Below are positions 52,320 through 61,848 of a stretch of 64,000 bases of DNA, piece after piece; the first letter of the stretch is position 1, and each line of letters opens with the position of its first letter. The notes below the pieces were generated by a model. The model ran no database searches and was not told where the DNA came from. It saw only the letters and a list, made by a program, of their open reading frames with translations. A program made the translations under genes and the position numbers. Origin of the DNA: Maricaulis sp. (GTDB lineage Bacteria > Pseudomonadota > Alphaproteobacteria > Caulobacterales > Maricaulaceae); contig JAEPND010000004.1 in NCBI GenBank assembly GCA_017643585.1, forward strand, positions 62,001 through 126,000. Direction: 5' to 3'.

Positions 52320-53671
52320 CAGCATCTCCCACGCCACGGCTCCTCTCTCCGATCAACGTGATCGCGCTTCTGGGTGTCATCGCACTGATCGTAATCCTGG
52401 TTATGTCGAGCAACCGGCCGCCAAGCCTGAACACGAGCGCGCTTGGCTTTGACGGCCTGGTGAGCTGGTCGGCCCAGAACGGCCGCAGCACACGCAGCTT
52501 TTCCGGCGGCAGCGCGCTTGGGCAGGATACGGTCTCGCTTCGTGTGCTGCCGCTCTATGACAGCCGCGTCGACAGTTTCGACTTTCCGCTCGGCCAGGAT
52601 GTGTCGGACCCCTACCTTCGCGCAGACCTGCGCCCGATCTCGCGGCGAGTGGTGCAGGCCAAGATCGAGACGCTACCCACTTTGATCATCTATCCCAAAT
52701 GGCGGGATGGCGTTCGACGCACCGGATTATTGCACGCGGATTTCAGGGTTTTCGGCCAGACACCGGAGGCGTTTGCGACCATCAACCGGATCGTGACCGA
52801 CTATGGCAATTCCTCGGACAACGATCTTGATCCTGAGGACATGCCGCCACCGATCATGCTTCCCCGCCCCATCGCGCCGACTGCAGATGTCGTAACCGCG
52901 GTCAGCGTCCCTGTTCCCGGCGAATGGGGTGGCGGGCATGCCACGCTGCACGCCCCACAACTGGTCGAGCTTGGACCTGGATGCGAAATGCTGGTCGGAG
53001 AGGGCGAGCAGGCGCTCCTGCAGATGTGTACATGGCAGGATCACCGGTACTGGATCCTGTCGGATCCGGACGTGATGAATAATCACGGGCTCGCCCGCGC
53101 GGACAACGCGCGCATCGCCCTCTCCGTGCTCGACACGCTCACCGATGACGGCGAGATCGTTGTCGATTACTCCCAGCGAGCCTGGATCACGGGGGGAGAA
53201 GAGCTGGGCCGGCAGTGGTCGGATCTGATGAGGGTCTTCGAGCCACCCCTTTTGTGGCTGTGGCTGGCCGCGGCCCTGCTGGCGCTGCTGACCCTGTGGC
53301 GCGGAGCCATTCGCAATCGACCGCCACCGGCAATTTTCGGCTTCGCCCACGGCGCGGCGCGGCGAACCGTACTCGAGGCCCAGGCCAAGCTGATGCGACG
53401 GACCGGCCGGGATGGCGCTCTGTTGCGGGCGCTGGCGGAGAACCGCCTCGCCGCGCTTTGCCTGGCCGTGCTGGGACGGGAAGGCCGCGGCGGCGACCCG
53501 CGCGCGCGCCTGATCGACTCGCTGCGCCGCAAGGACGAGGAGCTGGCGCTCCGTCTACACGAGATACTCAACGAAATCTTTGACTTACCCGACCAAATCG
53601 CGCCGGAACTGGCAGAGCAGCTGCTCGCCAGGCTGGAGAGCGTTTATCTGGAGGTGCTGGAACTCTCATGA
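52316..53671 (+). CDS. DUF4350-type protein of the MoxR cluster
   Basis: 451 residues. N-terminal helix (INVIALLGVIALIVILVMSS), a large periplasmic domain (LPLYDSRVDSFDFPLG, TLIIYPKWRDGVRRTG, CTWQDHRYWILSDPDVMNNHGLARADN), a second helix (LLWLWLAAALLALLTLW) and a cytoplasmic tail rich in Arg. Neighbour pattern and topology match the DUF4350 proteins found with MoxR. Overlaps both neighbours by 4 bases. Confidence 0.78.
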   Translation: MTASPTPRLLSPINVIALLGVIALIVILVMSSNRPPSLNTSALGFDGLVSWSAQNGRSTRSFSGGSALGQDTVSLRVLPLYDSRVDSFDFPLGQDVSDPYLRADLRPISRRVVQAKIETLPTLIIYPKWRDGVRRTGLLHADFRVFGQTPEAFATINRIVTDYGNSSDNDLDPEDMPPPIMLPRPIAPTADVVTAVSVPVPGEWGGGHATLHAPQLVELGPGCEMLVGEGEQALLQMCTWQDHRYWILSDPDVMNNHGLARADNARIALSVLDTLTDDGEIVVDYSQRAWITGGEELGRQWSDLMRVFEPPLLWLWLAAALLALLTLWRGAIRNRPPPAIFGFAHGAARRTVLEAQAKLMRRTGRDGALLRALAENRLAALCLAVLGREGRGGDPRARLIDSLRRKDEELALRLHEILNEIFDLPDQIAPELAEQLLARLESVYLEVLELS

Positions 53672-54633
53672 CTGATTTGACGCTGGAAGAATTCTCCGAA
53701 TTCGCCGACCGACTGCGCGGCGAGATCGGCAAGACCATTATCGGTCAGGCGGATGCGATTGATCACCTGTTGATCTCGACCTTCTCAAGCGGACACTGCC
53801 TGCTCGAAGGCCCGCCCGGAACGGCCAAGACCCTGCTGGCCCGCAGTTTCGCGGCAGCGCTGTCGCTGGCTTTCGGACGGATCCAGTTCACGCCGGACCT
53901 GATGCCGGGTGATGTGCTGGGGGCCAACCTCTTCGATTTTTCCAGCAACACCTTCCGCCTGGTGAAGGGCCCGGTCTTCACCGACATCCTGTTGGCAGAC
54001 GAGATCAACCGTGCCCCGCCCAAGACCCAGGCCGCACTGCTGCAGGCTATGAATGAGCGCGTCGTTACGATTGATGGCACGGATTATCCGCTTGGCCGCC
54101 ATTTCCTCGTCATTGCCACCCAGAACCCGATCGAGCAGCAGGGAACCTATCCGCTTCCCGAGGCCCAGAATGACCGCTTCCTGTTCAAGGTCGTGCTGGA
54201 CTATCCGGAGCGCGATGACGAGATGGCCATCCTGCGCAGCCATGCCGACGAACCGCTGGATTTCGGCACCCGGACGACGCAGATCGGCACCGTCATGACG
54301 CCGGAACAGATGGATGCGGCCCGGGCGCTGATCGACTCCATCCGCCTGGACGACAAGATCCTCGCCTATATCCTCGATCTTGTCCGCGCGACCCGCACAG
54401 ATCCCGACGTCCGCGAGGGCGCGTCAACACGTGCTGCCGACGCCGTTGCCAGCGCGACCCGTGTTGCGGCCGCACTGGCGGGCCGGGACTATGCGATTCC
54501 CGATGATGTGCAGGGCCTGATCCTGCCGGCCCTGCGTCACCGCATCATGCTGTCTCCCTCGGCCGAGATCGAGGGACGCACAGCGGATGATGTGATCAAG
54601 GCGATCATCTCCCGCACGGAGACGCCGCGCTGA
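53668..54633 (+). CDS. MoxR family AAA+ ATPase
   Basis: 321 residues. Walker A GPPGTAKTLLARSF (about 51-64), Walker B ILLADEINRAPPKTQAALLQAMNE, sensor 1 FLVIATQNPIEQQGTYPLPEAQNDRF. MoxR ATPases act as chaperones for membrane or secreted complexes with VWA-type partners, and the DUF58 protein next to it is the usual partner. Overlaps the previous gene by 4 bases and the next by 1. Confidence 0.95.
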   Translation: MTDLTLEEFSEFADRLRGEIGKTIIGQADAIDHLLISTFSSGHCLLEGPPGTAKTLLARSFAAALSLAFGRIQFTPDLMPGDVLGANLFDFSSNTFRLVKGPVFTDILLADEINRAPPKTQAALLQAMNERVVTIDGTDYPLGRHFLVIATQNPIEQQGTYPLPEAQNDRFLFKVVLDYPERDDEMAILRSHADEPLDFGTRTTQIGTVMTPEQMDAARALIDSIRLDDKILAYILDLVRATRTDPDVREGASTRAADAVASATRVAAALAGRDYAIPDDVQGLILPALRHRIMLSPSAEIEGRTADDVIKAIISRTETPR

Positions 54634-55916
54634 TGCGACCGACCGTCCGCCTTCTCCTGGTCGCGCTGGGCGCGCTTGCCATGACCGGGGTGATGATCCC
54701 GCTGGTCGAGGGATGGCTGGCCTTGCTGCCCTGGCTTGTGCTGGGCGGCTTTCTGTTCGCAGACATCACGGCCAGCTGGCGTCCCGGATTGCGCATGCGC
54801 CTGATCGGGGCGAACCAGATCTTTGCCAGCGAAAGCCGTTCGCTGCAGCTGGAGCTCAGCCAGCCCGCCCCGCGCGGCCTGTCCATGAGCATTGAATGGC
54901 CGGAAGGCATTTCCGGCCCCGGTGATGTAAGGGTCGAACCCGGACAGACACTGTCAGAGCTCACCATCCATGGACGTCGCCGCGGCCGCTGGAGCGTCGG
55001 GCGCACCTGGCCGCGCTGGCAATCACGTTTTGCGCTGATCGAGTTCACACCCCGGATCCAGCTTTCCTTCGAGATCGCTGTCCTGCCCGACCTGCGCCCC
55101 ATCACCTCCGGCGAGATTGATGTTTCCGTGCACACCAGCCTGCACGGCCAGAAGGCAAGCTTTGCCGAGGGCGAGGGATCGGAATTCCACCAGTTGCGGG
55201 ATTATTTCCCGGGCGAAAGCCTGCGCCGTGTCGACTGGAAACGGTCGGCCCGCCAGCGACGCCTGCTGTCCAAGGAAACCCGGGCAGAACGCAATCACAA
55301 CGTCATTATCGCACTCGATTGCGGTTATCTGATGCGCGAGGAGTTCGCCGGTCTGGCCAAGCTGGACCACGCTATCAATGCCGCGTTGTCTGTCGCCTGG
55401 GCCGCCTCGGTCGGTGGCGACAAGGTCGGCCTGTTCACCTACGATTCCCAGCCTCGGAACTGGCTTCCGCCGGCTGCAGGCCGCCAGGCCTTTCCCAAAT
55501 TGCGCCGGACACTGGCGGACGTTGCCTATGGCGATCGCGAAAGCAATCACACCCTGGCACTGGCGACGCTGAATGGCTCCATGAAACGGCGGGGCCTGGT
55601 CATCGTCTTCTCCGATTTTGTCGACACCACCACCGCCGAGCTCATGCTCGAGCAGATCGGCTATATGTCGAAACGGCACCTGGTGATCTTCATCGCACTG
55701 CGCGATCCGGAGACCAGTGCGCTCAGCCGAGATGCGGCGCAGGATCTCGATATCGCCGCTGAAGCCGTCGCGGCCAGCGACCATGCGCGCGAACGCAAAC
55801 TTGTCCTGGAACGTCTGCACCGGCTGGGTGTTGTTGTCCTGGACACGGAGCCAGGCAGCCTGACGCCCAAGCTCGTCTCCACCTATCTCGACCTCAAGGC
55901 GAGGGAGGCGGCATGA
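54633..55916 (+). CDS. DUF58 protein (VWA-like) of the MoxR cluster
   Basis: 427 residues. Two helices at the N-terminus (LLLVALGALAMTGVMIPLVEG; LLPWLVLGGFLFADI), then the DUF58 signature EFHQLRDYFPGESLRRVDWK. A VWA-like domain follows with a metal-site motif of the DxSxx type (IVFSDFVDTTTAELM). It is the typical partner of MoxR. Overlaps the next gene by 4 bases. Confidence 0.9.
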   Translation: MRPTVRLLLVALGALAMTGVMIPLVEGWLALLPWLVLGGFLFADITASWRPGLRMRLIGANQIFASESRSLQLELSQPAPRGLSMSIEWPEGISGPGDVRVEPGQTLSELTIHGRRRGRWSVGRTWPRWQSRFALIEFTPRIQLSFEIAVLPDLRPITSGEIDVSVHTSLHGQKASFAEGEGSEFHQLRDYFPGESLRRVDWKRSARQRRLLSKETRAERNHNVIIALDCGYLMREEFAGLAKLDHAINAALSVAWAASVGGDKVGLFTYDSQPRNWLPPAAGRQAFPKLRRTLADVAYGDRESNHTLALATLNGSMKRRGLVIVFSDFVDTTTAELMLEQIGYMSKRHLVIFIALRDPETSALSRDAAQDLDIAAEAVAASDHARERKLVLERLHRLGVVVLDTEPGSLTPKLVSTYLDLKAREAA

Positions 55917-56914
55917 GCGAACAATCCCACATGCGCTCCACCCGCTTCCGAACTGAGCGGGAAGCAGACTGGCGACAGCTTGAGACGCTGATCGAGAAAA
56001 CCGAAACGAAGGGCGTTCCCTCACTGTCGCTCGAGGAGGCCCAGCAACTGGCCATCCTCTACCGCAAGACGGCGACCGGTCTCTCTGTTGCCCGCGACAT
56101 CTCCATGGATCGCAATCTGCTGGTCTATCTGGAAAACCTGGTCGCCCGCGCCTTCCTGGCCGTCTATGCACCGCAGGAAAGCCTGTCGGGTGTGATCTCG
56201 CGCTTTTTCACCGCCTCGGGACCCCAGGCCATGCGCCGCTCGGCAGGTGCCATCGGCCTGGCCTTCCTAGCCATGACGATGGGCTTTTTCATCGCCTTCG
56301 CGCTGTTCGGCTCGGATCCGGCCTGGTTCTATACCTTCATTCCGGCGGATCTCGCCGGGGAACGCGGCCCCGGCGCCAGCACCGAAGCCCTGCGCGCCAC
56401 ACTGTTCCAGAGCGAAGCCCAGCTTGCCGGGCAGCTGGGCATGTTCGCCGCCTTCCTCTTCTCCCACAACACGCGTGTCGCCCTCTTTGCCTTCGCACTG
56501 GGCGTTTTTGCCTGCATTCCAAGCTTCCTGCTGACGCTCTACAACGGGCTGATCATCGGGGCTTTCGCCGGATTGTTTGCCGAACGCGACCTTGGTTATG
56601 AATTGTTCGGCTGGCTGAGCATTCACGGTGTGACCGAACTGTCGGCCATCATCATCGCGGCCGGGGGCGGGTTTCGCATGGGGTTCGCTACCCTCTTTCC
56701 GGGCGAGTATTCACGCAAGGACGCGCTGCGCATAGCCTCGCGAGATGCCGCCAAGCTGGCCATCATCGCCGCCATCATGTTGTTGGCAGCCGGCCTGCTC
56801 GAGGGTTTCGCCCGCCAGCTGATCCAGAACACCGAAATGCGCCTTCTGGTCGGATGGTCCATCGGAGGATTGTGGCTGAGCTGGTTCCTCCTGGCCGGGA
56901 GGAAGGCGCAATGA
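55913..56914 (+). CDS. SpoIIM-like membrane protein of the MoxR cluster
   Basis: 333 residues. After a soluble N-terminus, five helices follow, with FLAMTMGFFIAFALFG, a long gap, FLFSHNTRVALFAFALGVFACIPSFLLTLYNGLIIGAFAG and IHGVTELSAIIIAAGGGFRMGF. The NTRVALFAFALG to NGLIIGA segment is the SpoIIM/DUF95 signature. Overlaps its neighbours by 4 bases each. Confidence 0.88.
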   Translation: MSEQSHMRSTRFRTEREADWRQLETLIEKTETKGVPSLSLEEAQQLAILYRKTATGLSVARDISMDRNLLVYLENLVARAFLAVYAPQESLSGVISRFFTASGPQAMRRSAGAIGLAFLAMTMGFFIAFALFGSDPAWFYTFIPADLAGERGPGASTEALRATLFQSEAQLAGQLGMFAAFLFSHNTRVALFAFALGVFACIPSFLLTLYNGLIIGAFAGLFAERDLGYELFGWLSIHGVTELSAIIIAAGGGFRMGFATLFPGEYSRKDALRIASRDAAKLAIIAAIMLLAAGLLEGFARQLIQNTEMRLLVGWSIGGLWLSWFLLAGRKAQ

Positions 56915-57828
56915 GTTCAACCAAGATGAGCGCAGCGCAAGCGGCCAGGCAGCAGGAAAACAAACGTCGCTGGTTCGAGGTGATACCGCCGGAAGGTGTG
57001 CCCGTTCGCTTCGAAATCGCCACGCTTGGCGCACGGTTCACGGCGCAGCTGGCCGATATTGGTCTTACAGTCGGGGCCACGCTGGTTCTGACGTTTGGCC
57101 TGATGCTGCTTGCCCCCGCCCTGGACGAGGTTGTCGGCGTCCTGGTCGCATTGCTGATGCTGCTGATCCGCGCGCCCTACTACATCATCAGCGAGCTGTT
57201 CTGGAACGGGCAGACCCTCGGCAAACGGGCCACAAAACTGCGCGTCATTGCAGCCGATGGTCGAGGTCTGACCACACATGGCATCGTCATACGCAATCTG
57301 ATGAAGGAAGTCGAAGTCTTCATGCCAGGCAGCCTTCTGATCGCGTCATCGGGGCTGGGCTGGTTCTGGAGCGCCGTTCTGCTGTTATGGATCGGTATCG
57401 TGCTGGGCGTGCCGCTTTTCAATCGCCAGCGATCGCGCATCGGGGACATGCTTGGCAATACAATTGTTGTCCGGGTCCCGCGGCCGGTTTTGTTGCCGGA
57501 CCTCGCCGACCAGTCCCCGACCGAGGCATTCATATTCTCGGCGGAACATCTTGAACATTACGGTCGCTTCGAACTCGAGACGCTCGAGACCCTGCTGAGG
57601 CGACATCCCGAAAACGAGACCACGCCACCGGACGCATCCATCGTCGCAGTGGCTAGCCAGATCATCAAGAAGATCGGTTACACCGAGCCGGTTCCGGATG
57701 ATCAGGCGCTAGCCTTCCTGCATGCCTTCTATCGCGCTCAGCGCGCCTTCCTGGAGAACAAGCAGGTGTACGGGGATGTCCGCGACGACAAGCACCACAA
57801 TCAGAAATCAGACACCACAGACGTGTAG
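56911..57828 (+). CDS. RDD family membrane protein of the MoxR cluster
   Basis: 305 residues from the ATG at 56911, which overlaps the previous stop. The RDD domain has ARFTAQLADIGLTVGATLVL, ELFWNGQTLGKRATKLRVIA and NRQRSRIGDMLGNTIVV. A soluble C-terminal tail of about 120 residues follows. RDD proteins can be Na+/H+ antiporters; here it is more likely a part of the MoxR module. Confidence 0.85.
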   Translation: MSSTKMSAAQAARQQENKRRWFEVIPPEGVPVRFEIATLGARFTAQLADIGLTVGATLVLTFGLMLLAPALDEVVGVLVALLMLLIRAPYYIISELFWNGQTLGKRATKLRVIAADGRGLTTHGIVIRNLMKEVEVFMPGSLLIASSGLGWFWSAVLLLWIGIVLGVPLFNRQRSRIGDMLGNTIVVRVPRPVLLPDLADQSPTEAFIFSAEHLEHYGRFELETLETLLRRHPENETTPPDASIVAVASQIIKKIGYTEPVPDDQALAFLHAFYRAQRAFLENKQVYGDVRDDKHHNQKSDTTDV

Positions 57829-57888
57829 CCGTCAGGAAGGAATTCGGCTGCACGCCTCCAATCCATCATTCACGCACAGGGGAGCACC

Positions 57889-58665
57889 ATGTCAGACACC
57901 AACCCGACACCAAGCGAAGAGACGCTGGGCATCGGCAACATCATTTCCGATACCTTCAGCCTGTTCATCAGTAATTTCGCGTTCTTTTTCGGCGTCGTCG
58001 CCATTCCGTTCCTGGTTATCAACATCGCCATCCAGATGGCCCTCCCCAGTCTGGCCGACGTCAATGACGTCGGATCAATCTGGATGATCACCTTGGGCTC
58101 GATCGCCTTCGTCGTGCTCGGCTACATCTTTCTCCAAGGAGTCCTGGTGCGATGCGCAGTCGCTCTCAAGACCGGCCAGGGCCAGCAGCTCAACCTGGCG
58201 ATTGCCGCAACGCTGAAAGGCTTCCTGCCCATCCTTCTGCTCGGCATCGCGTCAGCCTTCCTCATCGGTTTCGGCTTCATCATGCTGATCATTCCGGGCC
58301 TCTACATCACCGCCATTCTCTACGTCTACATCCCCTCGATCGTGTTCGAGGGCAGAGGGTTTGACGCGTTCAGCCGCAGCTCACAGCTGACCAGCGGTTA
58401 TCGCTGGGCGATCGTCGGCCTGATGATCGGTATCGGTGTCCTCGTCTGGCTGGTCAGCTTCATTGCCGGCCTGATCTTCGTCGTCATTCCCGGCGTGGGA
58501 TACGGCGAATACGGAGCGACCAATATTCTTGGCGCCGTTCTTGAGGCGGTTCTGCAGGGGATCACCCTGCCGCTAAGCATGATCGCGGCGGGTCTTGTTT
58601 TCGTGCGTTTGCGTGAAATCAAGGAAGGCGGGGTCGCCGAAGATCTCGTGCGAATTTTCGAGTAA
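57889..58665 (+). CDS. Polytopic membrane protein, unknown function
   Basis: 258 residues, about six helices. Segments include NFAFFFGVVAIPFLVINIAIQMAL, LGIASAFLIGFGFIMLIIPGLYITAIL, VGLMIGIGVLVWLVSFIAGLIFVVIPG. The motif GFDAFSRSSQLTSGYRWAIVGL is typical of the glycerophosphoryl diester phosphodiesterase membrane domain-like proteins of unknown role. 60 bases after the MoxR cluster, same strand, so possibly linked to it. Confidence 0.72.
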   Translation: MSDTNPTPSEETLGIGNIISDTFSLFISNFAFFFGVVAIPFLVINIAIQMALPSLADVNDVGSIWMITLGSIAFVVLGYIFLQGVLVRCAVALKTGQGQQLNLAIAATLKGFLPILLLGIASAFLIGFGFIMLIIPGLYITAILYVYIPSIVFEGRGFDAFSRSSQLTSGYRWAIVGLMIGIGVLVWLVSFIAGLIFVVIPGVGYGEYGATNILGAVLEAVLQGITLPLSMIAAGLVFVRLREIKEGGVAEDLVRIFE

Positions 58666-58689
58666 CCGCACCTTTCAAGGTGAACACAG

Positions 58690-58720
58690 GAGGGCCGGCT
58701 ATCTATAGCCGGCCCTCTTT
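58690..58720 (+). terminator. Intrinsic terminator
   Basis: GAGGGCCGGCTA (58690-58701) pairs perfectly with TAGCCGGCCCTC (58706-58717), loop TCTA, followed by TTT. Ends the upstream transcript. Confidence 0.82.
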
Positions 58721-58815
58721 GCACCCAGCGAGGTTTGCATAAAAGTCCCTTGATGAATTGGAATTATTGCGATTTTGTTTGCATGTTTTTGCAAGTCAAA
58801 TGGAGCGATCCCGTG

Positions 58816-60861
58816 ATGCCTCGCCAGCCCCTTGTCCTGTCGCTCCTGCTCCTTGTACTCGCCAGCCCGTTTGCCCCTTGCGCCTTCGCACAGGACCAGG
58901 CCGCGCGCATCACCTCCCCCGACGGCCGTATCGAGTTCCGCGTCTGGAGCGAGGATGGCGCGCCGCGTTATGCCGTCACCCAGGACGACACCATGATTGT
59001 CCGCGCCTCCCGTCTCGGCTTTCGCTTTGCTGACAGCGCCCCGCTCGAAGACGATCTGACACTGGCGACCACCCAAACCGACAGTCATGACGAGAGCTGG
59101 GAACAGCCCTGGGGCGAGCGACGCATTGTGCGTGACCACCATAACGAGCTGGTGGCGAGCTTTCGCCGGGAGAACAACCCCGAGCTTGGCTTTGACCTGC
59201 GCATCCGCGTCTTCGATAGCGGGGTCGGCTTTCGTTACGAGGTGATCGGCGAGGCTCAGCATGCCATTGTCGACGAAATCACCCGCATCAACCTGCCCGA
59301 ACACTCCACCGCCTGGTGGATCCCCGCCGCCGGATGGAACCGGTATGAATACCTCTACCAGGAGACGCCGCTGAGCGAGGTGGATCGCGCGCACTCGCCC
59401 TTCACGGTGCGCCTGCCCGAGGAAGGCCCATGGGTCGCCATCCACGAGGCGGCGCTTCACGACTATTCCGGCTTTTACCTCGACCAGGCCCGCGGCGGCA
59501 TCCTGGACATCAAGCTGGCGCCCGGATCAGACGGGATTGCCGTGCATGCCGGCGCTGAATTCACGACACCCTGGCGCACCATCCAGATCGCGGATGAGGC
59601 GGTGGGCCTGATCAATTCGGATATCATCCTCAATCTCAACGAACCCAATGTGCTGGGCGATGTCAGCTGGGTGGAGCCCGGCAAATATGTCGGCATCTGG
59701 TGGGGTATGCATATAAACACGCAATCCTGGGGCTCGGGTCCGATCCACGGGGCCACCAATGAAAACACGCGCGAGATGATCGATTTTGCCGCCGAGAACG
59801 GCTTCTCCGGCGTACTGGTCGAGGGCTGGAATCTCGGCTGGGATGGCGACTGGTTCAATCGCGAGGAAACCTTCTCCTTTACCGAGGCCTATCCCGATTT
59901 CGACATCGAGGCGCTGGCCGCCTATGCCCGTGAACGCGGTGTTCGCCTGGTCGGTCACCACGAGACCTCCGGCGATCTGACCAATTACGAAAACCAGATG
60001 GATGCCGGCTTCGCGCTGTACAACCGCCTGGGCATTGCCCAGGTCAAAACCGGCTATGTCGCCGATCAAGGCGACCTGGTGCGGTATGATGAAGACGGCA
60101 CGCCGCGTTATGAATGGCATTATGGGCAATATGCCGTGAACCACCATCTGAGCGTGATCCAGAACGCCGCCCGTCACCAGATCTCGATCAATGCGCACGA
60201 GCCGGTCAAGGATACCGGCATTCGCCGCACCTATCCCAACGCGATTTCCCGCGAAGGGGCCCGCGGCCAGGAATACAATGCCTGGGGACAGCCCCCGAAC
60301 CCGCCGGAACACACATCCATGCTGGCTTTCACGCGCATGCTGTCCGGCCCGATGGACTTCACGCCCGGCATTTTCGACCTGATCCCGCGCGAAGACAGTG
60401 CATCCCGGGTGGAAACCACACTGGCACACCAGCTGGCCCTGTATGTGGTGCTCTACAGCCCGATCCAGATGGCCGCCGACCTGCCGGAGAACTACCGGGC
60501 CCGGCCGGACGCCTTCCAGTTCATCCGTGACGTCCCGACAGACTGGGAGGAGTCCATCGCTCTGCAGGGCGCCCCCGGCGAACTGATCGTCTTTGCGCGC
60601 CAGGAACGGGGCGGCCAGGACTGGTATCTCGGCGCTGCCACGGATGAAGAAGCGCGCCAGATCAGCGTGCCGCTCGATTTCCTCGAGGCCGGTCGCAGCT
60701 ACGAGGCCCAGATCTATCGCGATGGCGAAAACGCCGACTGGGAGAGCAATCCCTATGCGATCACTATCGAGCGCCAGCAGGTGAGCCACACAGACGCGCT
60801 GGACCTGCCACTGGCCCCCGGCGGCGGTGCTGCCATCCGCTTCCGCGCCCTGGAGGACTAG
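58816..60861 (+). CDS. Glycoside hydrolase family 97, SusB-like alpha-glucosidase
   Basis: Cleaves alpha-glucosides outside the inner membrane. 681 residues from the ATG at 58816 (GTG at 58813 is equally likely; GGAG at 58802-58805). Signal peptide (QPLVLSLLLLVLASPFAPCAFA). Family motifs: TAWWIPAAGWNRYEYLYQE, WWGMHINTQSWG, VEGWNLGWDGDW, HHETSGDLTNYE, SINAHEPVKDTGIRRTYPN and PPEHTSMLAFTRMLSGPMDF. From what I recall of SusB, the Glu of HHETS and HEPVK are the bases and the Glu of PPEHT the acid, so an inverting enzyme is expected. Linked to the esterase and pullulanase genes. Confidence 0.92.
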   Translation: MPRQPLVLSLLLLVLASPFAPCAFAQDQAARITSPDGRIEFRVWSEDGAPRYAVTQDDTMIVRASRLGFRFADSAPLEDDLTLATTQTDSHDESWEQPWGERRIVRDHHNELVASFRRENNPELGFDLRIRVFDSGVGFRYEVIGEAQHAIVDEITRINLPEHSTAWWIPAAGWNRYEYLYQETPLSEVDRAHSPFTVRLPEEGPWVAIHEAALHDYSGFYLDQARGGILDIKLAPGSDGIAVHAGAEFTTPWRTIQIADEAVGLINSDIILNLNEPNVLGDVSWVEPGKYVGIWWGMHINTQSWGSGPIHGATNENTREMIDFAAENGFSGVLVEGWNLGWDGDWFNREETFSFTEAYPDFDIEALAAYARERGVRLVGHHETSGDLTNYENQMDAGFALYNRLGIAQVKTGYVADQGDLVRYDEDGTPRYEWHYGQYAVNHHLSVIQNAARHQISINAHEPVKDTGIRRTYPNAISREGARGQEYNAWGQPPNPPEHTSMLAFTRMLSGPMDFTPGIFDLIPREDSASRVETTLAHQLALYVVLYSPIQMAADLPENYRARPDAFQFIRDVPTDWEESIALQGAPGELIVFARQERGGQDWYLGAATDEEARQISVPLDFLEAGRSYEAQIYRDGENADWESNPYAITIERQQVSHTDALDLPLAPGGGAAIRFRALED

Positions 60862-60863
60862 GG

Positions 60864-61820
60864 ATGCGCTGGCTTGTGATCGCCCTTGCCGGACTTGTCC
60901 CGGCTTGCTCTCAACCGGATTGCTGCGCGCCGGACCCCGCTAGCGAGGCCGCCATCTTGTCACCGAGCCGTATCGTCGAATTCGAGAGCTTCCCGGCCGA
61001 GTATGTGCTGGATCGCAATCTCTCGATCTATCTGCCACCGGGCTATGATGAAAGCGACCAGCGCTATCCCGTGATCTATGCCCAGGACGGTCAGAACCTG
61101 TTCGAACCGGGCTACAGCTATGGCGGCGAGGCCTGGGAGGTGGACGCGGCCATGGATCGGCTGATCGCCACCGGAGCCATCGAACCGGCCATTGTCGTCG
61201 GGATCTGGAATTCGCCCCAACGGCGCCAGGACTATGCCCCGCAAGCCATCGTCGACAATCTGCCGGCCGAAGAGCGCGCCCTCGTCTTTGAAACGCCCGA
61301 CGCCACCGCGCTCGCAGATGGCTATACCGATTTTCTGATCAGGGAATTGAAACCCTATATAGACCAGACCTATCGCACCCGCCCCGATGCGACCTCGACC
61401 AGCCTGATGGGATCGAGCATGGGCGGGCTGATTTCGCTGTACACGCTGGGCCGCCACGCGGATGATTTCGGCCAGGTTGCCGCGCTGTCTACGCATTGGC
61501 CAATCCGCGTCTCCGGGACGTTGGTCGGGGACGAGGCGGCACGCTGGCAGGACATGCTAATTCCGTACTGGCGGACCTTTATCCAGCAAGCGCCGTTTGA
61601 TCCCTCTCGCCATCGCATCTGGATGGATCACGGCAGCATCAATCTGGATGCGCTTTATGCACCCTACCAGGAGGCAATCGATCCCGTGATGCAGGCGCAC
61701 GGCTTTGTCGAGAACGAGCAGTTTGTCTCACGCGTCTATCCGGGAGCCGACCATAATGAGGCCGCCTGGCAGGCGCGGATTGACGAAGTTCTGATCTTCC
61801 TGCTCGGCGAGGAGGGGTGA
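60864..61820 (+). CDS. Lipoprotein alpha/beta hydrolase (esterase D / YieL-like)
   Basis: 318 residues. The lipobox is ALAGLVPACSQ. NLSIYLPPGYDES, YAQDGQNLF and the nucleophile motif LMGSSMGGLISLYTLG give an esterase of the Fes/YieL group; the His is in GADHNEAAW. Its place 3 bases after the GH97 gene suggests it removes substituents from, or hydrolyses, a glucan-related substrate. Substrate not known. Confidence 0.85.
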   Translation: MRWLVIALAGLVPACSQPDCCAPDPASEAAILSPSRIVEFESFPAEYVLDRNLSIYLPPGYDESDQRYPVIYAQDGQNLFEPGYSYGGEAWEVDAAMDRLIATGAIEPAIVVGIWNSPQRRQDYAPQAIVDNLPAEERALVFETPDATALADGYTDFLIRELKPYIDQTYRTRPDATSTSLMGSSMGGLISLYTLGRHADDFGQVAALSTHWPIRVSGTLVGDEAARWQDMLIPYWRTFIQQAPFDPSRHRIWMDHGSINLDALYAPYQEAIDPVMQAHGFVENEQFVSRVYPGADHNEAAWQARIDEVLIFLLGEEG

Positions 61821-61848
61821 AACCCCTCCCCATACCCAACAGCGCCCG

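Noticed and set aside
51528-57828. MoxR cluster as a defence or gas-vesicle-type system
   Set aside because: Gene order and domains match the common envelope-associated MoxR/DUF58 module; no nuclease or effector is present.
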